DNA of 35,823 nucleotides from Methylophaga sp. (GTDB taxonomy: Bacteria; Pseudomonadota; Gammaproteobacteria; Nitrosococcales; Methylophagaceae): positions 1 through 35,823 of the forward strand of contig NZ_VENF01000031.1 in NCBI RefSeq assembly GCF_009711715.1, in the 5' to 3' direction. Position numbers and translations under genes: made by a program. This document shows, piece by piece, positions 22,591-30,701 of the stretch. Every line of letters starts with the position of its first letter. Positions within the stretch are counted from its first letter, which is position 1. Below the pieces are notes generated by a model. It saw nothing but the letters and a program-made list of their open reading frames with translations, made no database searches and had not been told where the DNA came from.

Positions 22591-23412
22591 ATGTTTAGAT
22601 TAATCGCAATCATCCTGGGCATTATTCTGTTCAGCACGATGGGACTTGGAATTTTAATTCTGGCGTTGTTCGGTGCGCTTATCGGTATCATTATCGCTGC
22701 CTTCACCGGTCGCCTGCCACAATTTAGTTTCAGTGCTAATCCCTTTCATGCCCAGCAACGCCAGGCTGTGTTTCTGGAAACCGTCTTTGTGCTGATGGGC
22801 AAACTGGCAAAAGCCGACGGTCGTATCTCTCAGGTCGAGATTGACCACGTTGAAGCCTTTATCCAAAAGATGGGCATGTCAGCCGAGCATCGTCAGGAAG
22901 CCATCCGCCAATTCAAACGCGGTGCCGATGCCGACTTTGATATTTCGCCGACTTTAGAAAACTTTATGACCCATTGCGGCCGCACCTTGAATCTCAGGCA
23001 GGTACTGCTGGTGTATCTGACTGTGATGGCCCTGGCTGATGGCAAACTCGATCCGGCCGAAAGGCAGATACTGGAACAAATCGCCGGACACCTGGGCTAC
23101 AGCCGGGCCGAATTTAACCGTATTCTTGAGATGGTACTAAGTCAGGCTCACTTTTCCAGTGGTCAGCAGCAGTATCGGCAGCCCGGTCGCTCCAGCGCCA
23201 GCGATCTGGAAGATGCCTACAAAGCACTGGGCGTCAGCAAAGAAGCAAGCACTCAGGAAATCAAACGTGCCTACCGCAAGCTGATGAGCCAGTACCATCC
23301 GGATAAATTAACCGGTCAGGGTGTACCCGAAGATATGATTGCGGTTGCCACCGAACAGGCCAAGGAAATTCAGGTGGCTTATGATTTGATTAAGAAACAG
23401 CGTGGTATTTAA
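22591..23412 (+). CDS. djlA: DjlA-like membrane-anchored DnaJ-domain co-chaperone
   Basis: The 273-residue product has a glycine-rich N-terminal membrane segment (about 3-38) and a TerB-like all-helical domain (about 60-180). The C-terminal J domain starts near residue 206 with the HPD tripeptide at 236-238. This layout is characteristic of DjlA, which stimulates DnaK ATPase at the inner membrane. Known DjlA proteins are about 270 residues. It starts five bases after the ubiB stop and is the last gene of the plus-strand run. No obvious terminator follows. Confidence 0.93.
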   Translation: MFRLIAIILGIILFSTMGLGILILALFGALIGIIIAAFTGRLPQFSFSANPFHAQQRQAVFLETVFVLMGKLAKADGRISQVEIDHVEAFIQKMGMSAEHRQEAIRQFKRGADADFDISPTLENFMTHCGRTLNLRQVLLVYLTVMALADGKLDPAERQILEQIAGHLGYSRAEFNRILEMVLSQAHFSSGQQQYRQPGRSSASDLEDAYKALGVSKEASTQEIKRAYRKLMSQYHPDKLTGQGVPEDMIAVATEQAKEIQVAYDLIKKQRGI

Positions 23413-23632
23413 TAGTCAATAGCCCAATTCAACTACCTAGTATTGAAAAAGATATTCGAACAAACGCTTTCAGCTCTTATTCAAAAATTGCCTATCTCCT
23501 AGATAGATGAAAATCTTTTCAAAGCAAATAGCTTCCAACTAAGCAGTCGCAATCCTTGGCCTGAAAATTCTAAGGAGTCGTCAAAATCTTTATGATCATT
23601 CAATGCATGATTTCGCCTCAATGGTAAGTCAA
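23413..23632. other. AT-rich gene-free stretch after djlA
   Basis: No convincing coding frame is present. The only structure seen is a small dyad, CTATCT-CCT-AGATAG (23492-23506). It lacks a following T tract and so is not a clear terminator. Base composition is more AT-rich than the flanking genes. Confidence 0.5.
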
Positions 23633-23907
23633 GGATTTGCTCGGCCAAATCCCTAACAACCCTAGCCCGCCCCGATGTGCTGGCATGCGGCCCACTGCGT
23701 TGCTCGATTTATCTGGGGAAGGGAGCACTTTTAGTACCGTTCATATTGCTGCCAAAAATTGAGCTTGTTTGATGGATTAAGTGGTCGAGTGTTTGAGCAC
23801 AGCGAGTTGTCGACCACGCCATCAGGCAAGTTTAGTTTTTGGGTGAAAGCAATATGGGGTGCCCTTTTCTTTGGTTCGTTTCTTTTGGGCAAACAAAAGA
23901 AATGAAC
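23633..23907 (+). repeat. Multi-stem structured element (candidate dispersed repeat or noncoding RNA)
   Basis: Three nested or adjacent stem-loops are present. One is a 7-base-pair stem at 23633-23652. The second is a long imperfect hairpin spanning 23742-23856, and the third a 14-base-pair hairpin at 23874-23907. In the long hairpin a perfect 9-base-pair outer helix (23742-23750 with 23848-23856) leads through an internal loop to a 24-pair helix (23752-23775 with 23819-23842). An 8-pair inner helix follows (23781-23788 with 23810-23817). The five non-Watson-Crick pairs in the long stem and the one in the 14-pair stem are all G-U in plus-strand RNA. The segment around 23860-23907 resembles a repeat that I recall from many proteobacterial genomes. 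Its function is unknown to me. Confidence 0.6.
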
Positions 23908-23964
23908 GCCCCGCGGCAGCGTCCCGGTGATGATTGGTTGCTCGTTAGGTGAGAGTGCTCTGAC

Positions 23965-23986
23965 CTCATAATGACAGTGTCATGAG
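23965..23986. repeat. Short dyad near the fhs 3' end
   Basis: The sequence ATGACA-G-TGTCAT (23971-23983) is a perfect 13-base dyad, with CTC/GAG extending it beyond a small bulge. It lies 27 bases beyond the fhs stop and has no T tract on either strand. It may be part of the same repeat region or a weak transcript 3' structure. Confidence 0.35.
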
Positions 23987-24012
23987 TGAATGAGCTTCTC
24001 GCGGCGGCATCA

Positions 24013-25683
24013 TCAAAACAAGCCGGTGATCTGTCCCTGCTCATCAATATCAATCCGCTCAGCCGCAGGCCGTTTCGGCAGTCCGGGCATGGTCATCACA
24101 TCACCACACAAGACCACCAGAAATCCAGCACCGTGTGACAGGCGCACATCCCGCACTGTCAGGGTATGATTCTCAGCCGCACCCCGAAGGCTGGGATCAC
24201 TGCTGAATGAATACGGGGTTTTCGCCATGCAGACCGGGATATCGCCATGCTGTTCGTTGAGCATGCTGATTTTATCCATAACTTTTTTGTCAGCCACGAC
24301 CTGACCGGCGCCATAGAGTCGTTTGGCGACTGCAGCAATTTTATCCCATAGAGAAAAATCGTCGGGATAAAGGAATTCACAGGGTGCCGCATCCTGTTCC
24401 AGCATCGCTACGACCCGTTTTGCCAGCTCTTCAGCACCAGCTCCCCCCTGTGCCCAGTGACGGGCCAGAATCGCTTCAGCGCCCATCTCTTCGACCGCAG
24501 ATTGAATCAGTGCAATCTCGGCGTCGGTGTCATTGATGAAATGATTAATTGCCACCACACATCGCAGACCGAATTCCTGCTGCAGATTGTTTAGATGGCG
24601 CTGCAGGTTTTTCAGGCCGGCCTTAAGGGCATCGAGGTTTTCTTCACCCAGTTGCTTCAGCCCCAGACCGCCGTGATATTTCAATGCCTTAACGGTAGCA
24701 ACAATCACCGCCATATCCGGTTTAATACCGGCTTTGCGGCATTTTATATTAATAAATTTTTCCGCGCCCAGATCAGCACCGAAGCCGGCCTCGGTGACTA
24801 CATAATCACTGAGTTTGAGAGCCATTTTAGTGGAAATCACCGAGTTACAGCCATGCGCGATGTTGGCAAAAGGACCACCGTGAACAAAGGCCGGATTATT
24901 TTCCAGGGTCTGCACCAGGTTTGGCTTAATCGCTTCCTTCAGCAGGGCGGCCATCGCGCCATGGGCTTTGAGTTCACGGGCATAGCGTGGCGTACCATCC
25001 GTCGAGTAGCCAATCAGAATTTCACCCAGACGGTTCTTCAATTCCTGCAAGGAATTAGACAGGCAGAAAATCGCCATGACCTCGGATGCGACGACGATAT
25101 CAAATCGGTCCTGACGCAGGTAACCATTGGCAGTCCCGCCCATGCCAACCACGATATCGCGCAGCGCCCGATCATTCATATCCAGCACCCGCTGCCAGGC
25201 GATTCGCCGGGCATCCAGCTGTAGTTCATTGCCGTGATGAATATGATTGTCGATCATCGCGGCCAGCAGATTGTGCGCCGCGGCAATCGCATGCAGGTCA
25301 CCGGTGAAATGCAGATTGATATCTTCCATTGGCACCACCTGGGCATAACCGCCACCGGCCGCACCGCCTTTCAGACCGAAACAGGGCCCCATGGACGGCT
25401 CCCGCACACAGACCAGAGACTGTTTGCCAATACGGTTAAGTGCATCGCTGAGCCCAATTGTCGTGGTGGTTTTGCCTTCGCCGGCAGGGGTAGGGCTGAT
25501 CGCGGTGACCAGTATTAATTTGCCATCCGGCCGGTCAGTGAGTTCATCGAGCACATCTAGGGAGACTTTGGCCTTGTAGCGACCATAGGGATCAAGGTGT
25601 TCAGCGGCGATGCCCAGTCGCTCACCGGCGAGCCCGGTCACTTCCTGCATCGTTGCCTGTTGTGCAATTTCGATATCAGACAT
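24013..25683 (-). CDS. fhs: Formate-tetrahydrofolate ligase
   Basis: The enzyme makes 10-formyltetrahydrofolate from formate, tetrahydrofolate and ATP in cytoplasmic one-carbon metabolism. The 556-residue product has the family P-loop TPAGEGKTT at 65-73 and the [20 protein letters not shown] block near 103-122. Length matches the family (about 555). It starts at ATG 25681-25683 behind an AGGGA ribosome binding site. A good -10 hexamer lies 30-35 bases upstream. It is downstream of ubiX but separated by 64 bases, so it may have its own promoter. In methylotrophs it can assimilate or clear formate; that role here is inferred. Confidence 0.98.
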   Translation of the reverse strand: MSDIEIAQQATMQEVTGLAGERLGIAAEHLDPYGRYKAKVSLDVLDELTDRPDGKLILVTAISPTPAGEGKTTTTIGLSDALNRIGKQSLVCVREPSMGPCFGLKGGAAGGGYAQVVPMEDINLHFTGDLHAIAAAHNLLAAMIDNHIHHGNELQLDARRIAWQRVLDMNDRALRDIVVGMGGTANGYLRQDRFDIVVASEVMAIFCLSNSLQELKNRLGEILIGYSTDGTPRYARELKAHGAMAALLKEAIKPNLVQTLENNPAFVHGGPFANIAHGCNSVISTKMALKLSDYVVTEAGFGADLGAEKFINIKCRKAGIKPDMAVIVATVKALKYHGGLGLKQLGEENLDALKAGLKNLQRHLNNLQQEFGLRCVVAINHFINDTDAEIALIQSAVEEMGAEAILARHWAQGGAGAEELAKRVVAMLEQDAAPCEFLYPDDFSLWDKIAAVAKRLYGAGQVVADKKVMDKISMLNEQHGDIPVCMAKTPYSFSSDPSLRGAAENHTLTVRDVRLSHGAGFLVVLCGDVMTMPGLPKRPAAERIDIDEQGQITGLF

Positions 25684-25712
25684 GATTTCCCTGCTGTTTA
25701 TTCTAAGCCAGC

Positions 25713-25718
25713 ATTATA
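25713..25718 (-). promoter_or_regulatory. Candidate -10 element of fhs
   Basis: A perfect TATAAT lies 29 bases upstream of the fhs ATG on the minus strand. No good -35 hexamer is found at 16-18 bases, so the promoter may be weak or activator dependent. Confidence 0.4.
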
Positions 25719-25747
25719 CGCGACTTGGCTGCCTTGTCCTGTCCGGG

Positions 25748-26356
25748 CTATTCACCCCAGCGCGGCATCAGGCTATGTTCAATACCGGTCTGATCCAGAA
25801 TACGGGCGACCACAAAATCCACCACTTCCTGCAACGAGTTCGGCCGGAAATAAAAACCGGGGCTGGGTGGCAGAATACACACTCCCAACCGCGCCAGTTT
25901 CAGCATATTCTCAAGATGAATCGCAGAAAACGGCGCTTCTCTGGGGACCAGGATCAATCTGCGGTTTTCCTTCAGCATCACATCCGCGGCGCGATTGATC
26001 AAATTATCACTCTGACCACAGGCAATCGCCGACAGCGTCCCCATGGTGCAGGGGCAGACAATCATGGTCGCTACCCGGTGTGAACCGCTGGCCAGCGGCG
26101 CGGACCACTGCTGTTCACCATAGACACGCAGTTGCTCAGGCTGACACTGAAACTGTTCGGTCAGCAACGTTTGGATATCACCGGCCCGGGCAGGCAGTTT
26201 CCAGTCCAGTTCGTCAGCGAGCACGATACGACCAGCAGCAGAAATCATCAGATGCACCGTGATCCCGCTTTGCAGCAATATTTCCAGTAGGCGTTTGGCA
26301 TAGGGTGCACCCGAGGCACCGGTAATGGCCAGGGCAATCTGTTTATTATCGGTCAT
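25748..26356 (-). CDS. ubiX: Flavin prenyltransferase UbiX
   Basis: UbiX joins dimethylallyl phosphate to FMN to make prenylated FMN, the cofactor of the decarboxylase UbiD in ubiquinone synthesis. The 202-residue product shows ITGASGAPYA at 11-20, VCPCTMGTLSAIACGQSDNL in the middle and VPREAPFSAIHLENMLKLA, the conserved phosphate-binding and oligomer region. Its ATG overlaps the mpl stop by four bases (ATGA at 26353-26356), indicating coupling. ubiD is not in the window. Confidence 0.97.
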   Translation of the reverse strand: MTDNKQIALAITGASGAPYAKRLLEILLQSGITVHLMISAAGRIVLADELDWKLPARAGDIQTLLTEQFQCQPEQLRVYGEQQWSAPLASGSHRVATMIVCPCTMGTLSAIACGQSDNLINRAADVMLKENRRLILVPREAPFSAIHLENMLKLARLGVCILPPSPGFYFRPNSLQEVVDFVVARILDQTGIEHSLMPRWGE

Positions 26357-27702
26357 CGCGCTGCCAGTGCCTCCAGAATTTTCTGATGAATGCCGCCGAA
26401 ACCACCGTTACTCATCACCAGAATTTCATCGCCCTGCGCCGCTTCCTTTTCCAGGGCCGTGACAATGCCATCCACTGAATCATGTACGCTGACATGATCC
26501 CCCAGGGTTTCTGAGACCTGTTTCAGCGACCATTTGAGTCCGGCATCCTGAAACAGTAATACCCGATCTGCCTGTATCAAAGACTGGGCCAGCGCATCCT
26601 GGTGTACGCCCATCTTCATGGTATTGGAGCGTGGCTCCAGCACAGCCACCAGTTTCCGGTTGCCGATGCGAGCCCGAAGACCGGCAATCGTGGTCGCAAT
26701 CGCCGTCGGATGATGGGCAAAATCATCATAGACACGGATATTATCGACTTCACCGCGCAGTTCCAGCCGGCGTTTGACGCCGACAAATTCTGACAGTGCT
26801 TTCACTGCATGCTCAAGTGTCACACCAACATGTCGAGCGGCTGCAATCGCCGCCAGCGCATTACTGACATTATGCTGTCCCAGCATATTCCAGCGTACGG
26901 TGGCGCTCTGGTCCGCAAACTGGACCTCGAATTCACTGCCGTCCTTGTTAATTAGCTTCGCCTGCCAGTCACCATCGTTGCCAAGCGTCTGCCGTGGTGT
27001 CCAGCAGCCCATCTCAAAGACCTGTTCAATGGCCTTTTCCTGCGGTGAGATAATCAAGCCTTCAGAAGGCACGGTTCTGACCAGGTGATGAAACTGTTTT
27101 TGAATCGCCGCCAGATCATCAAAAATATCAGCATGGTCAAATTCCAGATTATTAATGATCAAGCTGCGCGGCTGATAGTGAACAAATTTGGAACGTTTAT
27201 CGAAAAAAGCGGTGTCATATTCATCCGCCTCAATCACAAAAAACGGGGTATTTCCGAGCCTTGCTGTTTCGCCGAAATTATCCGGTACCCCGCCGATCAG
27301 AAAGCCGGGCGAGAGACCGGCATGCTCCAGAATCCAGGCCAGCAGGCTGCTGGTTGTGGTCTTACCATGGGTGCCTGAAACACCCAGCACCCAACGGCCA
27401 CGTAATACATTTTCCGCGAGCCACTGTGGCCCGGACACATATGGCAGGCCTTTGTTGAGCACATATTCCACTGCCGGATTGCCACGGGTCATCGCATTAC
27501 CCATCACCACCAGATCGGGTACCGACTCCAAATGGCTCGGATCGTAACCTTCCATTACATCAATGCCAGCGGCGGCCAGCTGATCACTCATCGGCGGATA
27601 GACGTTAGCATCACTGCCACTGACGCTGATACCCAGCTCTCTGGCCAGTAAAGCCAGGCCGCCCATAAACGTGCCGCAAATGCCGAGGATATGGATATGC
27701 AT
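26353..27702 (-). CDS. mpl: UDP-N-acetylmuramate:L-alanyl-gamma-D-glutamyl-meso-diaminopimelate ligase
   Basis: Mpl recycles the murein tripeptide by attaching it to UDP-MurNAc, bypassing MurC, MurD and MurE. The 449-residue product has the nucleotide-binding N-terminal HILGICGTFMGGLA (4-17), the Mur ligase P-loop GTHGKTTT (110-117) and the C-terminal domain block DDFAHHPTAI. GICGTFMG distinguishes Mpl from MurC. It begins directly after the stop of the upstream membrane protein gene (TAG-ATG) and overlaps ubiX downstream, so all three form one operon. Confidence 0.96.
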   Translation of the reverse strand: MHIHILGICGTFMGGLALLARELGISVSGSDANVYPPMSDQLAAAGIDVMEGYDPSHLESVPDLVVMGNAMTRGNPAVEYVLNKGLPYVSGPQWLAENVLRGRWVLGVSGTHGKTTTSSLLAWILEHAGLSPGFLIGGVPDNFGETARLGNTPFFVIEADEYDTAFFDKRSKFVHYQPRSLIINNLEFDHADIFDDLAAIQKQFHHLVRTVPSEGLIISPQEKAIEQVFEMGCWTPRQTLGNDGDWQAKLINKDGSEFEVQFADQSATVRWNMLGQHNVSNALAAIAAARHVGVTLEHAVKALSEFVGVKRRLELRGEVDNIRVYDDFAHHPTAIATTIAGLRARIGNRKLVAVLEPRSNTMKMGVHQDALAQSLIQADRVLLFQDAGLKWSLKQVSETLGDHVSVHDSVDGIVTALEKEAAQGDEILVMSNGGFGGIHQKILEALAAR

Positions 27703-28215
27703 CTAAGCGACTCCTGATATGGTCAGTCCCACCACCACGAGTGAGAGGATGGTATAAGCCACCGTCAGAATGGCTGCCATGCCGGGCCGGATGTCCAGAG
27801 CATGGCGGAAAATATGAGCGGTAATAAACAGACTCCAGAACATCAGAATCAGCACCAGCAGCAAAACCAGACTGGTCAGTTGACCGTGTGATTCAACCTG
27901 GCGAAACAGCATGAAAACCGGCAGCCCGAGGAGGCCCATAATAGCGCCGGTGCCAGCCATCGCAGTGGCTGTCTGCAGGAAACGTTGCCCCATCCCGCGC
28001 AGGTAAAGCAGCAACCAGCAAACCGCCAGTAACAGCAGCGTATCGCTCAGGCTGGCAAACAAAGCGGCCGACCAGGGATGGTCAACATGGCTGACCAGCG
28101 TGCCGATGGAAAAATAAATTAAACAGACCAGTTTGAGTAACCAGTGAGAGGCCGGCACATCAGCCGGACCTGACTTGAACAGGCAGATCTGGAAAAAACG
28201 CTGCAATAAAATCAT
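27703..28215 (-). CDS. Uncharacterised five-helix membrane protein
   Basis: I do not recognise this 170-residue protein. Five hydrophobic segments are visible, at about residues 26-43, 52-72, 82-105, 113-135 and 146-167. Short polar loops join them, with a basic patch HIFRHALDIRP between helices 4 and 5. The number of helices recalls Yip1-type membrane proteins, but no diagnostic motif lets me assign it. It abuts mpl with no gap, so it is translated from the same message. A role linked to the envelope or murein recycling is a guess from this context. Confidence 0.75.
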   Translation of the reverse strand: MILLQRFFQICLFKSGPADVPASHWLLKLVCLIYFSIGTLVSHVDHPWSAALFASLSDTLLLLAVCWLLLYLRGMGQRFLQTATAMAGTGAIMGLLGLPVFMLFRQVESHGQLTSLVLLLVLILMFWSLFITAHIFRHALDIRPGMAAILTVAYTILSLVVVGLTISGVA

Positions 28216-28300
28216 GCAGGCATGATACCCCGTCGCCTGCGGTGAACAAAGTATTTAATCACGCTTTATGACTCCACCCGGGGCCCAGTCCTGTCCTTTT

Positions 28301-29254
28301 CTAGTCATCAATGACAATACCCCATGGAGACTCGCCGACCGCAATAGTTTTAACCACCTTACGTGTTGCAGTCTCGATCACAGAGACCGTGTTGCTCATG
28401 CCATTTGCAGCATAGAGATAACGACCATCGCGAGTCATCGCCAGCCCCCAGACGCGCTTCCCAACCGTCACACTGTCCAGATGCTCAAGCGTTTGGGCAT
28501 TCATCACTGCGACCGCACTGGCCCGGCCGGTAGAAACGTAAAGTGTCTTATCATCAGCGCTGACCACCACCGCCATCGGCCGGGCATTCGTTGCAGCAAC
28601 TTCGGCCCGCTCAGTAACTGATAAGGTTCTGATATCGATAATCGCCACCTCATTACCCACTTCACTCGCCACATAAGCCCGCGTACCGGCATGATTAAAG
28701 GTCACGCCTCGCGGTCTGGCAGCCACTGACAGCGTCTTGACAAGCTGATAATCAGCTGTAGTGATCACATGGACCTTGTTGCTGGCCTCACTGGCGACCA
28801 GAACCAGCTTGCCATCAGGCGATACAGCCACGCCCTCGGGTTCAACCCCCACCGGAATGCTCGCCAGCAAAGCTTGATGTTGCGGGTCTAGTACTGAAAG
28901 CTGACCGCTATCCTCCTCAGGTACATACAAATAGTCATTCGGACCGATGGCAAGCGTTTCCGGATCACTGCCGACAGGCCATGTGTCTTTTACCGTCCCG
29001 CTTGCCAAATCGACGATCGCAATCGCATCGGCTTCACTTATCGCGATAAAAAGCTTTGAGTGGTCAGTCGACAGGGCCATGCCTCTGGGACGGTCACCGA
29101 CCGCCAACGTATCGATAACCGTATTTGATTCAAGGTCAATAACACTGAGGCTGTCTGACATCTCATTGCTGACATAAGCCCGATTGCCAGGTTCAGCCGC
29201 CATGCTGCTGTTCATCAGGATCAGAAAAAGAAATAGGCCATTTTTCAGGATCAT
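28301..29254 (-). CDS. Secreted YVTN-family beta-propeller protein (PQQ-dependent catabolism-associated type)
   Basis: The 317-residue product starts at ATG 29252-29254 with a signal peptide (hydrophobic core LFLFLILM, probable cleavage near residue 20), so it is likely periplasmic. The rest is about seven repeats of a beta-propeller blade with signatures such as AYVSNEMSDSLSVIDLESN, RPRGMALS and LYAANGMSNTVSVIE. The pattern matches, from memory, the PQQ-dependent catabolism-associated beta-propeller family usually found near quinoprotein alcohol dehydrogenase genes. None of those genes is adjacent here. The frame is open for 20 more codons upstream, but that start would hide the signal peptide. 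Binding partner unknown. Confidence 0.85.
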   Translation of the reverse strand: MILKNGLFLFLILMNSSMAAEPGNRAYVSNEMSDSLSVIDLESNTVIDTLAVGDRPRGMALSTDHSKLFIAISEADAIAIVDLASGTVKDTWPVGSDPETLAIGPNDYLYVPEEDSGQLSVLDPQHQALLASIPVGVEPEGVAVSPDGKLVLVASEASNKVHVITTADYQLVKTLSVAARPRGVTFNHAGTRAYVASEVGNEVAIIDIRTLSVTERAEVAATNARPMAVVVSADDKTLYVSTGRASAVAVMNAQTLEHLDSVTVGKRVWGLAMTRDGRYLYAANGMSNTVSVIETATRKVVKTIAVGESPWGIVIDD

Positions 29255-29439
29255 GAAATTCGCTCTTGTTGTTCCCGTTACTTGGAAGACTACCAGCCGT
29301 TTTATTGCGCGCACTAGCCTGTGACTATTTTAAGCTATCCGGACCTGCTGCTCACGAGGAAAGAGGCTTAATTTGTCATTTCCGCTCAAGTCAGTGGCGT
29401 TTTGTCCGATACCCAGATTAAGTGAATAGGTATTGGACT

Positions 29440-29694
29440 ATGACGGATAAATCCCTGGAACTTGAAATGCGGCTGGTGATCGAGGGTCTGGAAGAACTGG
29501 CTACTATCAGCAGCTATCATTGTCAGCTGGCGCACTGCCGCATTCTTAGCGTGGAAACCGTGGAAGAAGCAAAACAGCGTGAACTGGCAGAAAGCAGTCA
29601 TAACGTGGTCACAATGGAATCCCGTCGCCGGCATCAGTCGCCCACCTTTATCAGTAAGGCGCTACGGTTCAGCGATCGCCACTCTTTCTCATAA
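29440..29694 (+). CDS. Small orphan protein, 84 residues
   Basis: No family is recognised. The ATG at 29440 has an AGG-containing ribosome binding site about ten bases upstream; a GTG at 29422 is an alternative. The N-terminal half is acidic and helical in character (MTDKSLELEMRLVIEGLEEL), has two cysteines at residues 28 and 33, and is followed by a basic C-terminal half (SRRRHQS). The stop at 29692-29694 runs into a strong terminator, which supports a real transcript ending here. It lies between the divergent propeller gene and the convergent secF. An antisense frame of similar length has no such support. Confidence 0.55.
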   Translation: MTDKSLELEMRLVIEGLEELATISSYHCQLAHCRILSVETVEEAKQRELAESSHNVVTMESRRRHQSPTFISKALRFSDRHSFS

Positions 29695-29722
29695 AAAAGC
29701 CCGGTAGGACCGGGCTTTTTTT
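29693..29722. terminator. Bidirectional intrinsic terminator between the orphan ORF and secF
   Basis: An 8-base-pair GC-rich stem, AGCCCGGT (29698-29705) with ACCGGGCT (29709-29716), closes a three-base loop. It is flanked by six A residues on the left and seven T residues on the right. It serves the plus-strand ORF and the minus-strand secF, whose stop is 16 bases away. Confidence 0.92.
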
Positions 29723-29738
29723 ATTGTCGACCGGGCAG

Positions 29739-30689
29739 TTAGACCTGACTGCCGTCGGGATTCACATTCTCATCATCTTCTTTCACGGGCGGCAACAAAT
29801 CTTCCTTGCTCACACCCATCGCCATAATCGTGTTACTGGCAATGTAAATCGAAGAATAAGTACCCACTACAATACCCAGCAGCAGGGCAATCGAGAAAGC
29901 ATGAATGACTTCGCCGCCAAAGATAAACAGGGCGACCACTACCAGCAAGGTGGTTAAGGAGGTCATCAGGGTTCGGCTCAGAGTGTCATTCAGCGCGGTA
30001 TTGACGATTTCTACTGAAGTGCCTTTCCGCATGCGCAGGAAAGTTTCACGAATACGATCGAACACCACAATCGTATCGTTGAGCGAGTAACCGATAATAG
30101 CCAGAATCGCCGCCAGTACAGTCAGATCAAATTCGATGCGGGTCAAAGAGAAAAAGCCCAATGTGATGACGACGTCATGGATCAAGGCCACTACTGAACC
30201 GATGGCAAAGCGGTATTCAAATCGCAATGAAACGTAGATCAGAATGCCGATAAGGGCATAAAGCATGGCGAGGCCGCCCTGCTCGGTCAGTTCATCTCCA
30301 ACCTGCGGGCCGACAAATTCAACACGGCGAACATCGATTTCCGTCTCGTTTTTGCTCTGCAACATGGAAACCACCTCATTGCTGAGCTGGGCCATATTCT
30401 GAGTTTCTATAACCGGCAGACGAATCAGTACGTCATGAATCGAGCCGAAGTTCTGCACCGTTGCTTCCGGATAACCGCCATCGGCCAGATCCTGACGCAG
30501 TTGATTAAGGTCAACCTGTTCCTGGTAACCCAGCTCGATCATGGTGCCACCGGTGAAGTCAATACCGAAGTTCAATCCCTGCATCACCAGCGAGGTAACA
30601 GAAACAATAAGTAAGATAATCGAAAAACCCGCTGCCAGCAGGCGTTTCGACATGAAATTGATATGGGTTTCTTTTGATAAAAACTGCAT
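29739..30689 (-). CDS. secF: Protein translocase subunit SecF
   Basis: SecF, with SecD, uses the proton gradient to pull exported proteins out of SecYEG on the periplasmic side. I chose the ATG at 30687-30689 (MQFLSKETHINFM), giving 316 residues, with AGGA ten bases upstream. A TTG three codons earlier would sit almost on top of that site. The family motif GIDFTGGT follows the first membrane segment. GYSLNDTIVVFDRIRE is in the fourth. Six membrane segments are expected and visible. It is 12 bases after secD and ends at the bidirectional terminator. Confidence 0.97.
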   Translation of the reverse strand: MQFLSKETHINFMSKRLLAAGFSIILLIVSVTSLVMQGLNFGIDFTGGTMIELGYQEQVDLNQLRQDLADGGYPEATVQNFGSIHDVLIRLPVIETQNMAQLSNEVVSMLQSKNETEIDVRRVEFVGPQVGDELTEQGGLAMLYALIGILIYVSLRFEYRFAIGSVVALIHDVVITLGFFSLTRIEFDLTVLAAILAIIGYSLNDTIVVFDRIRETFLRMRKGTSVEIVNTALNDTLSRTLMTSLTTLLVVVALFIFGGEVIHAFSIALLLGIVVGTYSSIYIASNTIMAMGVSKEDLLPPVKEDDENVNPDGSQV

Positions 30690-30701
30690 GTCTGGCAAAT
30701 C

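Noticed and set aside
23413..24012. CRISPR array or tandem repeat in the gene-free stretch
   Set aside because: The repeats are inverted, not direct; there is no regular spacing and no cas genes are nearby.
23832..24053. 73-residue minus-strand frame across the repeat and the fhs 3' end
   Set aside because: It translates the repeat and hairpin and overlaps fhs. Such frames recur wherever the repeat occurs and are probably spurious.
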